From NCBI RefSeq assembly GCF_016864015.1, contig NZ_CP045067.1, positions 345,001 through 409,000 on the forward strand: DNA of 64,000 nt, given 5' to 3'. How positions within the stretch are numbered: position 1 is the stretch's first letter; each line of letters starts with the position of its first letter. The notes beneath the pieces were generated by a model. It had not been told where the DNA came from, did not search any database, and saw only the letters and a program-made list of their open reading frames with translations. The DNA is from Lacinutrix sp. WUR7. Lineage in GTDB: Bacteria > Bacteroidota > Bacteroidia > Flavobacteriales > Flavobacteriaceae. Below are positions 1-10,134 of this stretch, piece by piece. The translations under genes and the position numbers were made by a program.

Positions 1-735
1 ACTGGCGTTTTACAAAAGTACTATTCCAAATTTGCAACGCACTTTAGCACTTTAGGATTTACGGTTTACACTTTTGATTATTATGGGATAGGAAAATCTA
101 AAACCAAAAATATAAAACAGAACACTGCAGATTTATATACTTGGGCTTTAGACCAAGCTGCTGTTATAAAATTTGCGAAGCAAGAGCAATTACAACACAA
201 AATAACTTTAGTAGCACATAGTATTGGCGGACAACTTATAGGTTTGAATCCCGAAATACATTTAGTAGATTCTATAGTGACCATTGCTTCGCAAACTGGT
301 TATTGGAAATACTTTAAAGGATTTTATAGACTAAGAATGATAGTCTTTTGGTATGCATTAATACCAATCACAACGCCTCTATTTGGTTATTTTCCTGCTA
401 AAAAACTTGGCTTGTTTGAAAATCTTCCAAGACATGTGGTATACCAATGGCGGAAATGGGGAGTCCATCCAGAATACATGTTCAGCGAATTTAGCGACTT
501 ACAATTCAGCAACATAAAATGTAATGTTTTATCTCTTAGTTTTCCTAGAGACAGTTATGCTCCGAAAGAAACGGTAGATTGGTTAGCATCTAAATTCACA
601 AATACCAAAGTAGATAGAAGGCATCTTATTCCTGAAGATTTACAAATAGAAGACGTGCAACATTTTGGTTTTTTTAGAGAACAATTTAAAGACTCTCTGT
701 GGCAACTAACTGAAAATTGGATAGGTACCCATTAA
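1..735 (+). CDS. alpha/beta hydrolase, 5' end outside window
   Basis: The open frame runs from the first base of the window to a TAA at 733-735, so the N-terminus is missing. The 244 visible residues have an alpha/beta-hydrolase pattern: a FDYYGIGKS strand-loop near residues 26-34, and a nucleophile elbow AHSIGG with the likely catalytic Ser at residue 74. An Asp in the late PRDSY segment and a His in QHFGFF could complete the triad. An internal ATG at 244 lies downstream of the nucleophile and cannot be the true start. The substrate is unknown; serine hydrolases of this general type include esterases and lipases. No signal peptide can be judged because the start is missing. Confidence 0.8.
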   Translation, partial: TGVLQKYYSKFATHFSTLGFTVYTFDYYGIGKSKTKNIKQNTADLYTWALDQAAVIKFAKQEQLQHKITLVAHSIGGQLIGLNPEIHLVDSIVTIASQTGYWKYFKGFYRLRMIVFWYALIPITTPLFGYFPAKKLGLFENLPRHVVYQWRKWGVHPEYMFSEFSDLQFSNIKCNVLSLSFPRDSYAPKETVDWLASKFTNTKVDRRHLIPEDLQIEDVQHFGFFREQFKDSLWQLTENWIGTH

Positions 736-819
736 ATTTTTAAACAGTTCTTTTTACAAAACAACTAATCTTAGGTATTTTGGTTTATTCTTTTTTTAGT
801 CCTTTTCGGTTGCTAAACT

Positions 820-1020
820 AGCTTTAAAAGCTTCAAAAAATTCATCACATTACTCGTTTTTCTAGTTTATTTTTATTGTAACAGTTCACAGAATTATACC
901 ATAACTAACATTATAAGCTGGATCAAACCAAGGGAAGTGCAGGCTAAATTAGAACTTAACACCTTTACATGGAAAATTATTGATATTAAAAAAGCGTTTC
1001 AAGTGAAGGGTTTGCGTTAA
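820..1020 (+). pseudogene. possible decayed small lipoprotein-like reading frame
   Basis: A stop-free frame of 66 codons begins after a TAA at 814-816 and ends at TAA 1018-1020. Its conceptual product starts with a Lys-rich stretch followed by the hydrophobic segment FITLLVFLVYFYC. This resembles a lipoprotein signal with a Cys at codon 20. A normally composed soluble segment with motifs such as SWIKPREV follows. No ATG, GTG or TTG occurs in frame near the beginning, so it cannot be translated as it stands. It runs directly into a dispersed repeat starting at 1011. It may be a gene remnant or chance coding-like sequence; confidence is low. Confidence 0.25.
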
Positions 1021-1179
1021 GGATTGATGCGGCATCCTTTTGTTTTGGATAGAATGGTTTTTCAAAAGCACATATAGACATGCTAAGAAAGAATATCTTT
1101 ATTGCAATACGCCAGCAACAAAAGAAACAGCGGAAAGCCTGACGCTACGGAGTTTTCACGTAGTAGGGTAACGCCCAAA
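1011..1179 (+). repeat. degenerate dispersed intergenic element, copy A
   Basis: Three blocks occur in the same order in a second place in this window (31582-31744). They are TTTGCGTTA..GATTG..G...ATCCTTTT (1011-1044), a block ending CGGAAAGCCTGAC (1121-1143), and AACGCCCAA (1170-1178). The sequence between the blocks is not conserved, and a small hairpin (CTACG...CGTAG) lies between blocks 2 and 3. No protein-coding signal is seen. The copies are too diverged to show terminal repeats. Confidence 0.55.
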
Positions 1180-1199
1180 TTATGAAACTAGAAGAAATA

Positions 1200-1234
1200 A
1201 AAAAACCTTTCCGCATAACACGGAAAGGTTTTTT
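1200..1234 (-). terminator. intrinsic terminator of secDF
   Basis: A perfect 14-bp stem (AAAAAACCTTTCCG, 7-nt loop, complementary arm) lies 30 bp beyond the secDF stop codon. It ends in a T-run on the minus strand. Because both arms are A/T-flanked it could also stop transcription from the left. Confidence 0.85.
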
Positions 1235-1263
1235 AATATAATAAGAATGGAATTGCTAGTTGC

Positions 1264-4236
1264 TTATGCTTCTAACGCTTCGTCTTCTTTTTCTTTAATT
1301 TTTAATGCATCTGTTGCACCACCTCTTTTTACAGAGTCGTACATGATTGGCGTTGCAATAAATAATGATGAGTATGTACCTACAACTACACCTACTATTA
1401 ATGCAAACATAAATCCTCTAATAGAATCTCCACCAAAGATAAAGATTGCTAATAACACTACTAAAGTAGTTAAAGAGGTATTTAAGGTTCTACTTAATGT
1501 ACTGCTTAAAGATGCGTTAATTACTTTATCAAAATCCCAAGTAGTATGTTCGTTGAAGAATTCTCTAATTCTATCAAATACAACTACCGTATCATTTAAT
1601 GAGTAACCAATTACCGTTAAGATTGCTGCAATAAATGCTTGGTCAATTTCCATTGTAAATGGCATGAATTTGTAAGTAAGAGAGAAAACACCTAATACAA
1701 TTAATACATCATGAAATACTGCTGCTACTGCACCAAGTGAGAATTGCCATCTTTTAAAACGGAATAAGATATATAAGAATACTACGATAAGAGATCCTAA
1801 AATTGCCCAGAAAGAAGCTCTTTTAATATCATCTGCAATAGAAGGACTTACTTTGTAAGATTCCATTACACCAATTTGTTTATCCTCATCGTTAAGATTG
1901 ATAAACTCATCGTAACTAATGTTAGATAAATGTGGTTGTAATGCGTTAAATAATTTATGTCTGATTTCTTCATCTACTTCTGAAGAAGCTTCATTAATTT
2001 TATATTTAGTAGTAATTTTCACATCATTACTAGTACCTATTAATTTAGCATCTGCACTTCCAAATACTTCTTCAGCAGAAAGAATTCCAGAAATCTCTGA
2101 AGCACTAACTGGTTGCTCAAAACGTACTTGGTATGTTCTTCCTCCTACAAAGTCTACACCTTGATCTAATTTGTTTGTAAATAAAGACCCTAAACTGATA
2201 AGAATAAAAGCTCCAGAAACAATATAAGCGATCTTACGTTTCTTTAAGAAGTCGATATTAATGTTTCGAAATAAGTTTTTAGTTAAGCTTGTTGAGAAAT
2301 CTAATTTACCACCTCTATTAGCATACCAATCTACTAATAATCTAGTAATAAAGATTGCTGTAAATAATGAAGTTACAATACCAATAATTAATGTAGTTGC
2401 GAAACCTTTAATTGGTCCTGTACCAAATACAAATAAAATTAATGCCGTTAAACCAGTTGTAACATTGGCATCTAAAATAGAAGATAATGCATTTGCAAAA
2501 CCATCTTTAATAGATGTTGCTTGGTCTTTACCTTTAGCTAGTTCTTCTCTAATACGCTCAAAAATAAGCACGTTTGCATCTACAGACATACCAATAGTTA
2601 ATACAATACCTGCAATTCCAGGAAGTGTTAATACTGCTCCTAAACCAGAAAGGATACCAAATATTAATAAGATATTTAATGCCATTGCGATATCTGCAAA
2701 TAACCCTGCTTTACCGTAGTATAAGAACATCCATACTAATACTAATGCTAATGCAATAGCGAAAGAGTTTTTACCACTATCAATAGCTTCTTGCCCTAAA
2801 GAAGGACCAACTACATCACTTTGAATAATATCTGCTCTAGCTGGTAATTTACCTGCTCTTAACACGTTTGCTAAATCGGTTGCTTCATTCAGTGTGAAGT
2901 TTCCAGAAATTTGAGAGTTACCACCTGCAATTGCTCCTGTTGTTACTCCAGGTGCAGAATATACTACGTCATCTAAAACAATAGCGATTTGGCTTCTTTG
3001 TGTAAAAGCTCTTGCTGTCATTTCTTCCCAGATCTTAGCACCTTTACTATTCATTTGCATGCTTACAAGAGGTTTTCCTAAAGGATCATAATCTTGTCTT
3101 GCATCTACAACAACACCACCACCTAATTCTGGTACATTTTCTCTATTTGCAATTAATGCATATAAGTCTACTAACTCACTATCTCCTTTTTGTTTTCCGA
3201 ATGCGAATTTCACATAACGTAGTTCAGCAGGAAGTAAGTTTCTTACTTGTGGCATATTTAAATACTCACTAATAATTTCTCTATCGTTAATATTAACTAA
3301 AGCAATTGCTGCTGGATCTTGAGAACCTATTAACTTGTCTAAAAGCGGATTTGCAACTACAACTGTAGAATCTGGATCATCTCCTAAAAGGTCTGCAATC
3401 TTATCTTCTTCTGAAGTTGTTTCTTTAACCTCTTCTGTATTTACTTCATTCGATTTTTGAATGCTTTTAATCGTTTCATTAGCTTCTACTAAAAAGCTAT
3501 TAAAGATCGTTTTGTTGTACACATCCCAAAACTCTAATTGTGCGGTACTTTGTAATAATGCAGTAGCACGGTCTACATCTTTAACTCCAGGTAATTCTAC
3601 TAAAATACGTCCTGAATCTCCCATACGTTGAATATTTGGAGATGTTACACCAAACTCATCAATACGCTTACGTAATACTTCGAAAGCCGAAACAATAGAC
3701 TCATCAATTTTTCTTGAGATTACTGGTTTCACCTCAGAATCGGTCATATTTCCGTCAATCTCACCATCTAAAGCTCTAGTATAGAATATGTCTGGTGAAG
3801 CTAATTTAGTATCTCCTTTTATAGCTTCAAACGAAGTATAAAAATCTTCTAAATATGTATTTTGACTATCTTTTTGAAGTTCTGTAGCATCGTCTAATGC
3901 TTTATTAAAAACAGGGTTTGCTGTATTATTAGCTAATCCTTTTAATATATCTTTTACAGAAACTTGTAATATAACGTTAACCCCACCTTTAAGGTCAAGT
4001 CCTAAGTTCATCGCATTTTCCTTTACCTCATTGTAGGTATATTTTGCGATCCCGATGTTATACACCTCTGTATTAGCTAGTGAATCTAAATACCTTGTTT
4101 CTTTTACAGAATCCCCATTTGCATAAGCCGCTGCATTACTTTCTATACTACTGTTTTTAAACGTGAATGATAATTGGTAAATACTTACCAAACCAAACAA
4201 TAGCGCAAATAATTTTACTAATCCTTTGTTTTGCAT
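1264..4236 (-). CDS. secDF: protein translocase subunit SecDF (fused SecD-SecF)
   Basis: This 990-residue fusion of the RND-type Sec accessory subunits uses the proton-motive force to help pull proteins through SecYEG in the inner membrane. After an N-terminal membrane segment (about 5-23) it has the SecD D1 signature LGLDLKGGV (78-86) and a periplasmic P1 region with a ferredoxin-like subdomain at about 183-240. The first six-helix membrane bundle follows, with GMSVDANVLIFERIREE. The SecF half starts with a GVDFVGG motif and ends in a second bundle containing GYSLNDTVVVFDRIREF. The fused form is usual in Bacteroidota. The ATG at 4236 precedes a good membrane segment. A terminator follows the gene, and a TATATTTG promoter element lies upstream. 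Confidence 0.97.
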   Translation of the reverse strand: MQNKGLVKLFALLFGLVSIYQLSFTFKNSSIESNAAAYANGDSVKETRYLDSLANTEVYNIGIAKYTYNEVKENAMNLGLDLKGGVNVILQVSVKDILKGLANNTANPVFNKALDDATELQKDSQNTYLEDFYTSFEAIKGDTKLASPDIFYTRALDGEIDGNMTDSEVKPVISRKIDESIVSAFEVLRKRIDEFGVTSPNIQRMGDSGRILVELPGVKDVDRATALLQSTAQLEFWDVYNKTIFNSFLVEANETIKSIQKSNEVNTEEVKETTSEEDKIADLLGDDPDSTVVVANPLLDKLIGSQDPAAIALVNINDREIISEYLNMPQVRNLLPAELRYVKFAFGKQKGDSELVDLYALIANRENVPELGGGVVVDARQDYDPLGKPLVSMQMNSKGAKIWEEMTARAFTQRSQIAIVLDDVVYSAPGVTTGAIAGGNSQISGNFTLNEATDLANVLRAGKLPARADIIQSDVVGPSLGQEAIDSGKNSFAIALALVLVWMFLYYGKAGLFADIAMALNILLIFGILSGLGAVLTLPGIAGIVLTIGMSVDANVLIFERIREELAKGKDQATSIKDGFANALSSILDANVTTGLTALILFVFGTGPIKGFATTLIIGIVTSLFTAIFITRLLVDWYANRGGKLDFSTSLTKNLFRNINIDFLKKRKIAYIVSGAFILISLGSLFTNKLDQGVDFVGGRTYQVRFEQPVSASEISGILSAEEVFGSADAKLIGTSNDVKITTKYKINEASSEVDEEIRHKLFNALQPHLSNISYDEFINLNDEDKQIGVMESYKVSPSIADDIKRASFWAILGSLIVVFLYILFRFKRWQFSLGAVAAVFHDVLIVLGVFSLTYKFMPFTMEIDQAFIAAILTVIGYSLNDTVVVFDRIREFFNEHTTWDFDKVINASLSSTLSRTLNTSLTTLVVLLAIFIFGGDSIRGFMFALIVGVVVGTYSSLFIATPIMYDSVKRGGATDALKIKEKEDEALEA

Positions 4237-4271
4237 TTTAATAATTTTTAATGGTCAATTTTTTGAACGTG

Positions 4272-4279
4272 CAAATATA
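4272..4279 (-). promoter_or_regulatory. putative -7 promoter element of secDF
   Basis: On the minus strand the sequence reads TATATTTG. It matches the Bacteroidota housekeeping -7 consensus TAnnTTTG and lies 35 nt upstream of the secDF ATG. No convincing TTG -33 element is visible at the expected distance. Confidence 0.4.
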
Positions 4280-4382
4280 TAGTTTACGCGTAGTTTTTTG
4301 ACACTTTTTTTAATGTTTAAATAAGATTTTAGCTCGTTTATTCTTAGACACAAGTATGTGTTAAAAAATTAATTAGCTAGTT

Positions 4383-5003
4383 TTATGAAGTTTTGTTAGT
4401 ATTTGGTCCTGCTCTAACTTCAGGTATTTGATACGAAGTATAATCTATTGCTATTGCAATATTTGTATTCACTTTATAGGCAACCTGTATACCTGCATGT
4501 ATCTCATTTACTTCTACAACAGAAGCTGAAAAATATACATTTGGATTCGAATAACGATCGCTTTCTAATTTAGGTTCTATAGCAACTTTACCATCAAAGC
4601 CAGAGTTTGCATCCTTAGCATCTTGAATTTTAAAAACATCCAGATTATAATTAGCGGTATCTTTATTTGAAGGTACTTTTTCTCCTTTACTTTTGGAAGT
4701 GTAATCTATTGCTAGGTTTTTTTCGTTGGAAAGTATTTTCTTTACACGAACAACATCGGCATCACTATAATAGGTGATTTTTAGTTGGTTGTTTTTTATT
4801 TTATGAATTTGAATATTATCGACGCCTAAGTCAAACAATTGCTTTTTTACAATAGCAACCGTGTTTTCAATTTCATTGGAAGTGATAGAAGTATCTGAAA
4901 ATTGCAATACAATTTTCTGATTTGGCAAAGCGGATTGCTCCTTACTAATATAACCTAGTAAGGTGAAGGCAATAACTAAAGTACAGATGTACCACTTTTT
5001 CAT
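4383..5003 (-). CDS. membrane-anchored protein with SecD P1-like segment, unknown function
   Basis: I do not recognise a named family. The 206-residue product has an N-terminal hydrophobic anchor (about 5-19) and no lipobox. Residues about 33-98 follow the pattern of the P1 ferredoxin-like subdomain of the SecD encoded next door: a helix with xxVKKQLFDLGV, then IQIHKI, a short strand LKITY, then DVVRVKKIL and a final strand. The same order of conserved positions is found in SecDF near 183-240 (LRKRIDEFGV, ILVEL, DVDRATALL). The rest is low in recognisable motifs. It is upstream of secDF on the same strand (gap 146 bp). The gene looks intact and has typical base composition. The SecD relationship is my inference. 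Confidence 0.75.
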   Translation of the reverse strand: MKKWYICTLVIAFTLLGYISKEQSALPNQKIVLQFSDTSITSNEIENTVAIVKKQLFDLGVDNIQIHKIKNNQLKITYYSDADVVRVKKILSNEKNLAIDYTSKSKGEKVPSNKDTANYNLDVFKIQDAKDANSGFDGKVAIEPKLESDRYSNPNVYFSASVVEVNEIHAGIQVAYKVNTNIAIAIDYTSYQIPEVRAGPNTNKTS

Positions 5004-5043
5004 GCGCCAAATATAAGAAAATAAGATAGTATATCTATAAAAA

Positions 5044-5076
5044 AAGTCTGAGGTGTTTAATAAACATCTCAGACTT
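5044..5076 (-). terminator. intrinsic terminator of the DUF4412 gene
   Basis: A 15-bp stem with one G-T wobble (AAGTCTGAGGTGTTT and complement, 3-nt loop) is followed on the minus strand by seven T. It lies 33 bp past the stop of the upstream gene at 5109. Confidence 0.85.
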
Positions 5077-5108
5077 CTAAAATTAACCTTTAAAGTGTTG
5101 TAATTTAA

Positions 5109-5786
5109 TTACATGCCTTGAATTTTATCTACTTTTTTGTAGCCTTCTAATGGTGTCATATTAAATTTAGCTACATCTACAATTTCTTCTTTAACCTCTG
5201 TAACTTCGTTAATCATAATAATATCCATTCCCATTTGGTTCATGGTCATTTTCATATACATAGGAAAGCCTTTAAACTCATCACTAAAAGTTGTTGTTTG
5301 TTGATTTACTGCATTAATTTTTTCTGTAGAAAAAATATCCATTGTCATTGTCACACCATCTTTACTCATAACAACATGATACACATTACAAACATAACCA
5401 AGAATGTTTTTTGTTTCATCTCCTTTAGTAATGGTCATTCCTTTTAAATCTTCTTCGCTAGGCTGCGTTATATCTTTTACCGCATATTGCTTTCCTCCAG
5501 CCATTGGGTTATTCATCATAACCAACATTTTTTTAGCTTCAGAATCAATAATATTGATAGCCTCACCGGTCATTGGGTTATTCACTTCTGTACGTGTTTT
5601 ATTATCCTTGAAATAGGTTACAGAATTTATATCGCCAATCATCGCTAATTGTGCTTGCACTTCAGGACTCTCACTGGACATGGTCATTTTAGAAGCGATA
5701 ACACCTTCTAATAATTGTTCTTGAGCTACAGCAGAAAAGCTGAAAGCTACTAATAATACAAATAGATATTTTTTCATTTTTCTCAT
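5109..5786 (-). CDS. DUF4412-type exported protein
   Basis: The 225-residue product has a signal peptide (KKYLFVLLVAFSFSAVAQ), with cleavage predicted near residue 21, so it is exported. The mature part is rich in Met and Thr and has the pattern of DUF4412 proteins: a strand with the text VTYFKDNKTRTEV, a central ILGYVCNVYHV segment with a single Cys, and a C-terminal KFNMTPLEGYK. The family's molecular role is unknown; members are periplasmic or outer-membrane-associated proteins of Bacteroidota. The first ATG is taken as the start, but an ATG three codons later would also give a complete signal peptide. It is monocistronic, with a terminator downstream. Confidence 0.85.
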   Translation of the reverse strand: MRKMKKYLFVLLVAFSFSAVAQEQLLEGVIASKMTMSSESPEVQAQLAMIGDINSVTYFKDNKTRTEVNNPMTGEAINIIDSEAKKMLVMMNNPMAGGKQYAVKDITQPSEEDLKGMTITKGDETKNILGYVCNVYHVVMSKDGVTMTMDIFSTEKINAVNQQTTTFSDEFKGFPMYMKMTMNQMGMDIIMINEVTEVKEEIVDVAKFNMTPLEGYKKVDKIQGM

Positions 5787-5843
5787 TTTAAATTATTCCT
5801 TTTTACGTATTACAACTTACTAATTTAGTACAAGTTAAAAACA

Positions 5844-5877
5844 AAAAACCTCAATAACAATTGTTTTTGAGGTTTTT
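5844..5877 (-). terminator. intrinsic terminator of mdh
   Basis: AAAAACCTCAA pairs with TTGAGGTTTTT (11 bp) around a small internal palindrome. It lies 22 bp beyond the mdh stop codon, with a T-tract on the minus strand. Confidence 0.8.
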
Positions 5878-5898
5878 ATTTTAATACGTATAATAGGA

Positions 5899-6825
5899 TT
5901 ATAACTCTAATAACCCGTTAGTTGCTTTTACACCTTCAGCAGATTCTGCTAATTTTGCTTTTTCAGCATCTGTTAAGCTAATTTCAACAATTTTCTCAAT
6001 TCCGTTAGCACCTAAAACACAAGGAACACCAATAGATAAATCGCTTAACCCAAATTCTCCATCTAATAAAGCAGAACAAGGGAATATTTTTTTAGTATCG
6101 CAAGCAATTGCTTGTACCATTCCAGATACAGCAGCTCCTGGAGCATACCAAGCAGAAGTACCTAATAAACCGGTAAGTGTTGCACCACCAACTTTAGTAT
6201 CTTGTACTACTTGATCCATACGTTCTTCCGATAAAAACTCAGAAACAACAACACTATTTCTTACTGCTTTGTTAATTAATGGCACCATACCTTTATCGCT
6301 ATGACCACCAATTACCATTCCGTCAACATCGCTAATAGGTGCTCCTAAAGCTTCTGCTAATCTGTATTTAAAACGAGCAGAATCTAAAGCTCCTCCCATT
6401 CCAATAATTCTATTTTTTGGTAAACCTGTAGTTTTGTGAACTAAGTAAGTCATCGTATCCATTGGATTAGATACCACTATAATAATGGTATCTGGTGAGT
6501 ACTTTATTAAACTAGAAGATACCATTTTTACAATTCCTGCGTTGATACCAATTAACTCTTCACGAGTCATTCCTGGTTTTCTAGGGATACCAGAAGTAAT
6601 TACACAAACATCAGAACCTGCTGTTTTAGAATAATCATTCGTAATTCCTGTTATTTTTGTATCGAAACCATTTAAGGACGCTGTTTGCATTAAATCCATG
6701 GCTTTACCTTCAGCAAAACCTTCTTTAATGTCTAATAAAACGACTTCTGAAGCAAAGTCTTTAATCGCAATATATTCTGCACAACTTGCACCTACTGCTC
6801 CTGCTCCTGCTACTGTTACTTTCAT
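5899..6825 (-). CDS. mdh: malate dehydrogenase
   Basis: NAD-dependent malate dehydrogenase of the TCA cycle, interconverting malate and oxaloacetate in the cytoplasm. The 308-residue protein starts directly with the Rossmann motif (VAGAGAVGASCAE). It has the substrate-binding mobile loop with RKPGMTREEL, the VSNPMD motif, the GMGGALDSARF segment and the catalytic histidine in GGHSDKGM. Most relatives have GGHGD here; the Ser is a mild variation. It belongs to the lactate-dehydrogenase-like type of MDH found in Bacteroidota. It stands alone, with its own terminator. Confidence 0.95.
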   Translation of the reverse strand: MKVTVAGAGAVGASCAEYIAIKDFASEVVLLDIKEGFAEGKAMDLMQTASLNGFDTKITGITNDYSKTAGSDVCVITSGIPRKPGMTREELIGINAGIVKMVSSSLIKYSPDTIIIVVSNPMDTMTYLVHKTTGLPKNRIIGMGGALDSARFKYRLAEALGAPISDVDGMVIGGHSDKGMVPLINKAVRNSVVVSEFLSEERMDQVVQDTKVGGATLTGLLGTSAWYAPGAAVSGMVQAIACDTKKIFPCSALLDGEFGLSDLSIGVPCVLGANGIEKIVEISLTDAEKAKLAESAEGVKATNGLLEL

Positions 6826-6891
6826 TTTTTATATTTTTAATTTGTGTTGATTTATTATAAGTGTAAAATTAATGATTTCTAACGACTTTTA

Positions 6892-7773
6892 CTATAATCC
6901 AAACCAGCTTTTACGCACTTGATATGGATAACGTTCATATATGGTATTGTCTTCGTACATAATATCATCGTTTATAAAATCTTCTTTGGCTTCCATAAAC
7001 GTATTTTCTGCTTTTTCTATTTCTCCAATCCTTCCTAAGCATATTGCTTTATAATATTTTACATCAGCAAATCCTGGCTGCAGAAGTAATGCTTCATCAA
7101 ATATTTTAATGGCTTCTTCAAAGTTATTTAATTCGAAATTAGCAATTCCTAAGTACATTAAATCGGTAAAATGAATCCATTCTTCACCGTCTTCTTTAAC
7201 GGATTGCGCGATACTTTTTTCAAAAAAATCTTTTGCTTTTTCAAATGCATTTAATTGCAGATTGCATAATCCTAAATAAAAATAATAGGAATGGTCCATC
7301 ACATAAGATTCCCCATTTAATTCTAAAGCCTTATTAAAATCGATAATAGCATCTTTGTAATTCTTAGAAAATATACATTTCATAAAAGCCATGTAATCTA
7401 CCCATTTTTCAGGATCTAGAGCTGCTGCTTTTTCTAGAAAAGGCAATCCAAGTTCGTCTTTATCTTCTTTATACAAAGGCATTGCTCTTTGTTGATAGAG
7501 ATATGCAATCTTTGGGTGTTTTGCTATAGCTGAATCTAAAACATTCCTTCTTTTTTCAGAATTTAAAGGATATCTGGCTGCTTTCTGAAGCACTAACTTG
7601 GCAATAGAATCTGTTTCAAAAGAAGTTAAACCAAGGTTCTTTTTTTGCTGATTATTTATTTCTGAATCCTTCAGATTTTTAGCGTTATTTTTTAGTTCTT
7701 CTTTACTTTCACAAGCAAACAAAAAGATACTAAAAACAATTAAAATCCTATATATTTTTCGGGAGTATATCAT
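6892..7773 (-). CDS. TPR-repeat lipoprotein
   Basis: The product from the ATG at 7773 is 293 residues. It has a lipoprotein signal (YRILIVFSIFLFAC) with the acylated Cys at about residue 20, so it should be tethered to a membrane facing the periplasm or surface. The mature part has several tetratricopeptide repeats, seen as DAIIDFNKALELNGES, YYFYLGLCNLQLNAFEKAKDF and EEAIKIFDEALLLQPGF. TPR lipoproteins act as protein-protein scaffolds; the partner is unknown. A longer frame exists up to 7878 from a TTG, but its first 35 codons run through the gyrB terminator hairpin at 7791-7824. The shorter start is therefore preferred. Confidence 0.85.
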   Translation of the reverse strand: MIYSRKIYRILIVFSIFLFACESKEELKNNAKNLKDSEINNQQKKNLGLTSFETDSIAKLVLQKAARYPLNSEKRRNVLDSAIAKHPKIAYLYQQRAMPLYKEDKDELGLPFLEKAAALDPEKWVDYMAFMKCIFSKNYKDAIIDFNKALELNGESYVMDHSYYFYLGLCNLQLNAFEKAKDFFEKSIAQSVKEDGEEWIHFTDLMYLGIANFELNNFEEAIKIFDEALLLQPGFADVKYYKAICLGRIGEIEKAENTFMEAKEDFINDDIMYEDNTIYERYPYQVRKSWFGL

Positions 7774-7790
7774 AGATACTAAATATAAAA

Positions 7791-7824
7791 AAAACCTGTA
7801 AAGAAATGAAACTTTACAGGTTTT
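7791..7824 (-). terminator. intrinsic terminator of gyrB
   Basis: AAAACCTGTAAAG pairs perfectly with CTTTACAGGTTTT (13 bp, 8-nt loop). It is followed by a run of T on the minus strand and lies 55 bp after the gyrB stop. A second palindrome (7849-7870) lies between it and gyrB. Confidence 0.85.
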
Positions 7825-7848
7825 AAAATGTTGTTGATACAAATACTT

Positions 7849-7870
7849 TGCAGGTTTTAAAAACCTACAA
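7849..7870. repeat. AGGTTTT/AAAACCT palindrome
   Basis: TGCAGGTTTTAAAAACCTACAA lies 9 bp after the gyrB stop codon. A very similar palindrome (GCGAGGTTTTAAAAACCTTGTAGG) occurs at 31701-31724 inside another repeat region. This suggests a dispersed short palindromic family. Confidence 0.5.
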
Positions 7871-7878
7871 GAATACAA

Positions 7879-9858
<1,980 letters not shown>

Positions 9859-9908
9859 TTATTTAACGCATAAAAAAAGACGCCTTTAAGCATCCTTTTG
9901 AATACAAC

Positions 9909-9916
9909 CAAAGATA
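9909..9916 (-). promoter_or_regulatory. putative -7 promoter element of gyrB
   Basis: The minus strand reads TATCTTTG, matching TAnnTTTG, 80 nt upstream of the gyrB ATG. No clear TTG is seen at the -33 position. The 306-bp gap to asnB otherwise holds only the asnB terminator and AT-rich sequence. Confidence 0.35.
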
Positions 9917-10068
9917 CAAAAATAAGATGCATTTTAAAAGCTTTTTATCGATGGAACGCAATAATTATTAACATTTGTTGAAAACCACAAAAACGTCTTA
10001 AAACTCCTAAAAACCATCTTAAAATAGATTTATGTATTTTTATTTAAGAAGCAAAACTCTTAAAAACA

Positions 10069-10094
10069 CAAAACCTCGCAGAAGCGAGGTTTTG
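10069..10094 (-). terminator. intrinsic terminator of asnB
   Basis: A perfect 11-bp stem, CAAAACCTCGC / GCGAGGTTTTG, has a 4-nt loop and is followed by TGTTTTTAA on the minus strand. It lies 40 bp after the asnB stop. Confidence 0.85.
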
Positions 10095-10134
10095 AAGTTA
10101 ATAATCTTTAATTATTTAATGAAAAATCGTCAAA

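Noticed and set aside
1247-1606. 119-codon plus-strand frame overlapping secDF
   Set aside because: It lies wholly antisense to the 3' part of secDF, mirrors its membrane-helix codons and passes through no independent signal.
7774-7878. 35-codon N-terminal extension of the TPR lipoprotein
   Set aside because: It begins at a TTG and runs through the gyrB terminator hairpin; the lipoprotein signal starts only at the ATG at 7773.
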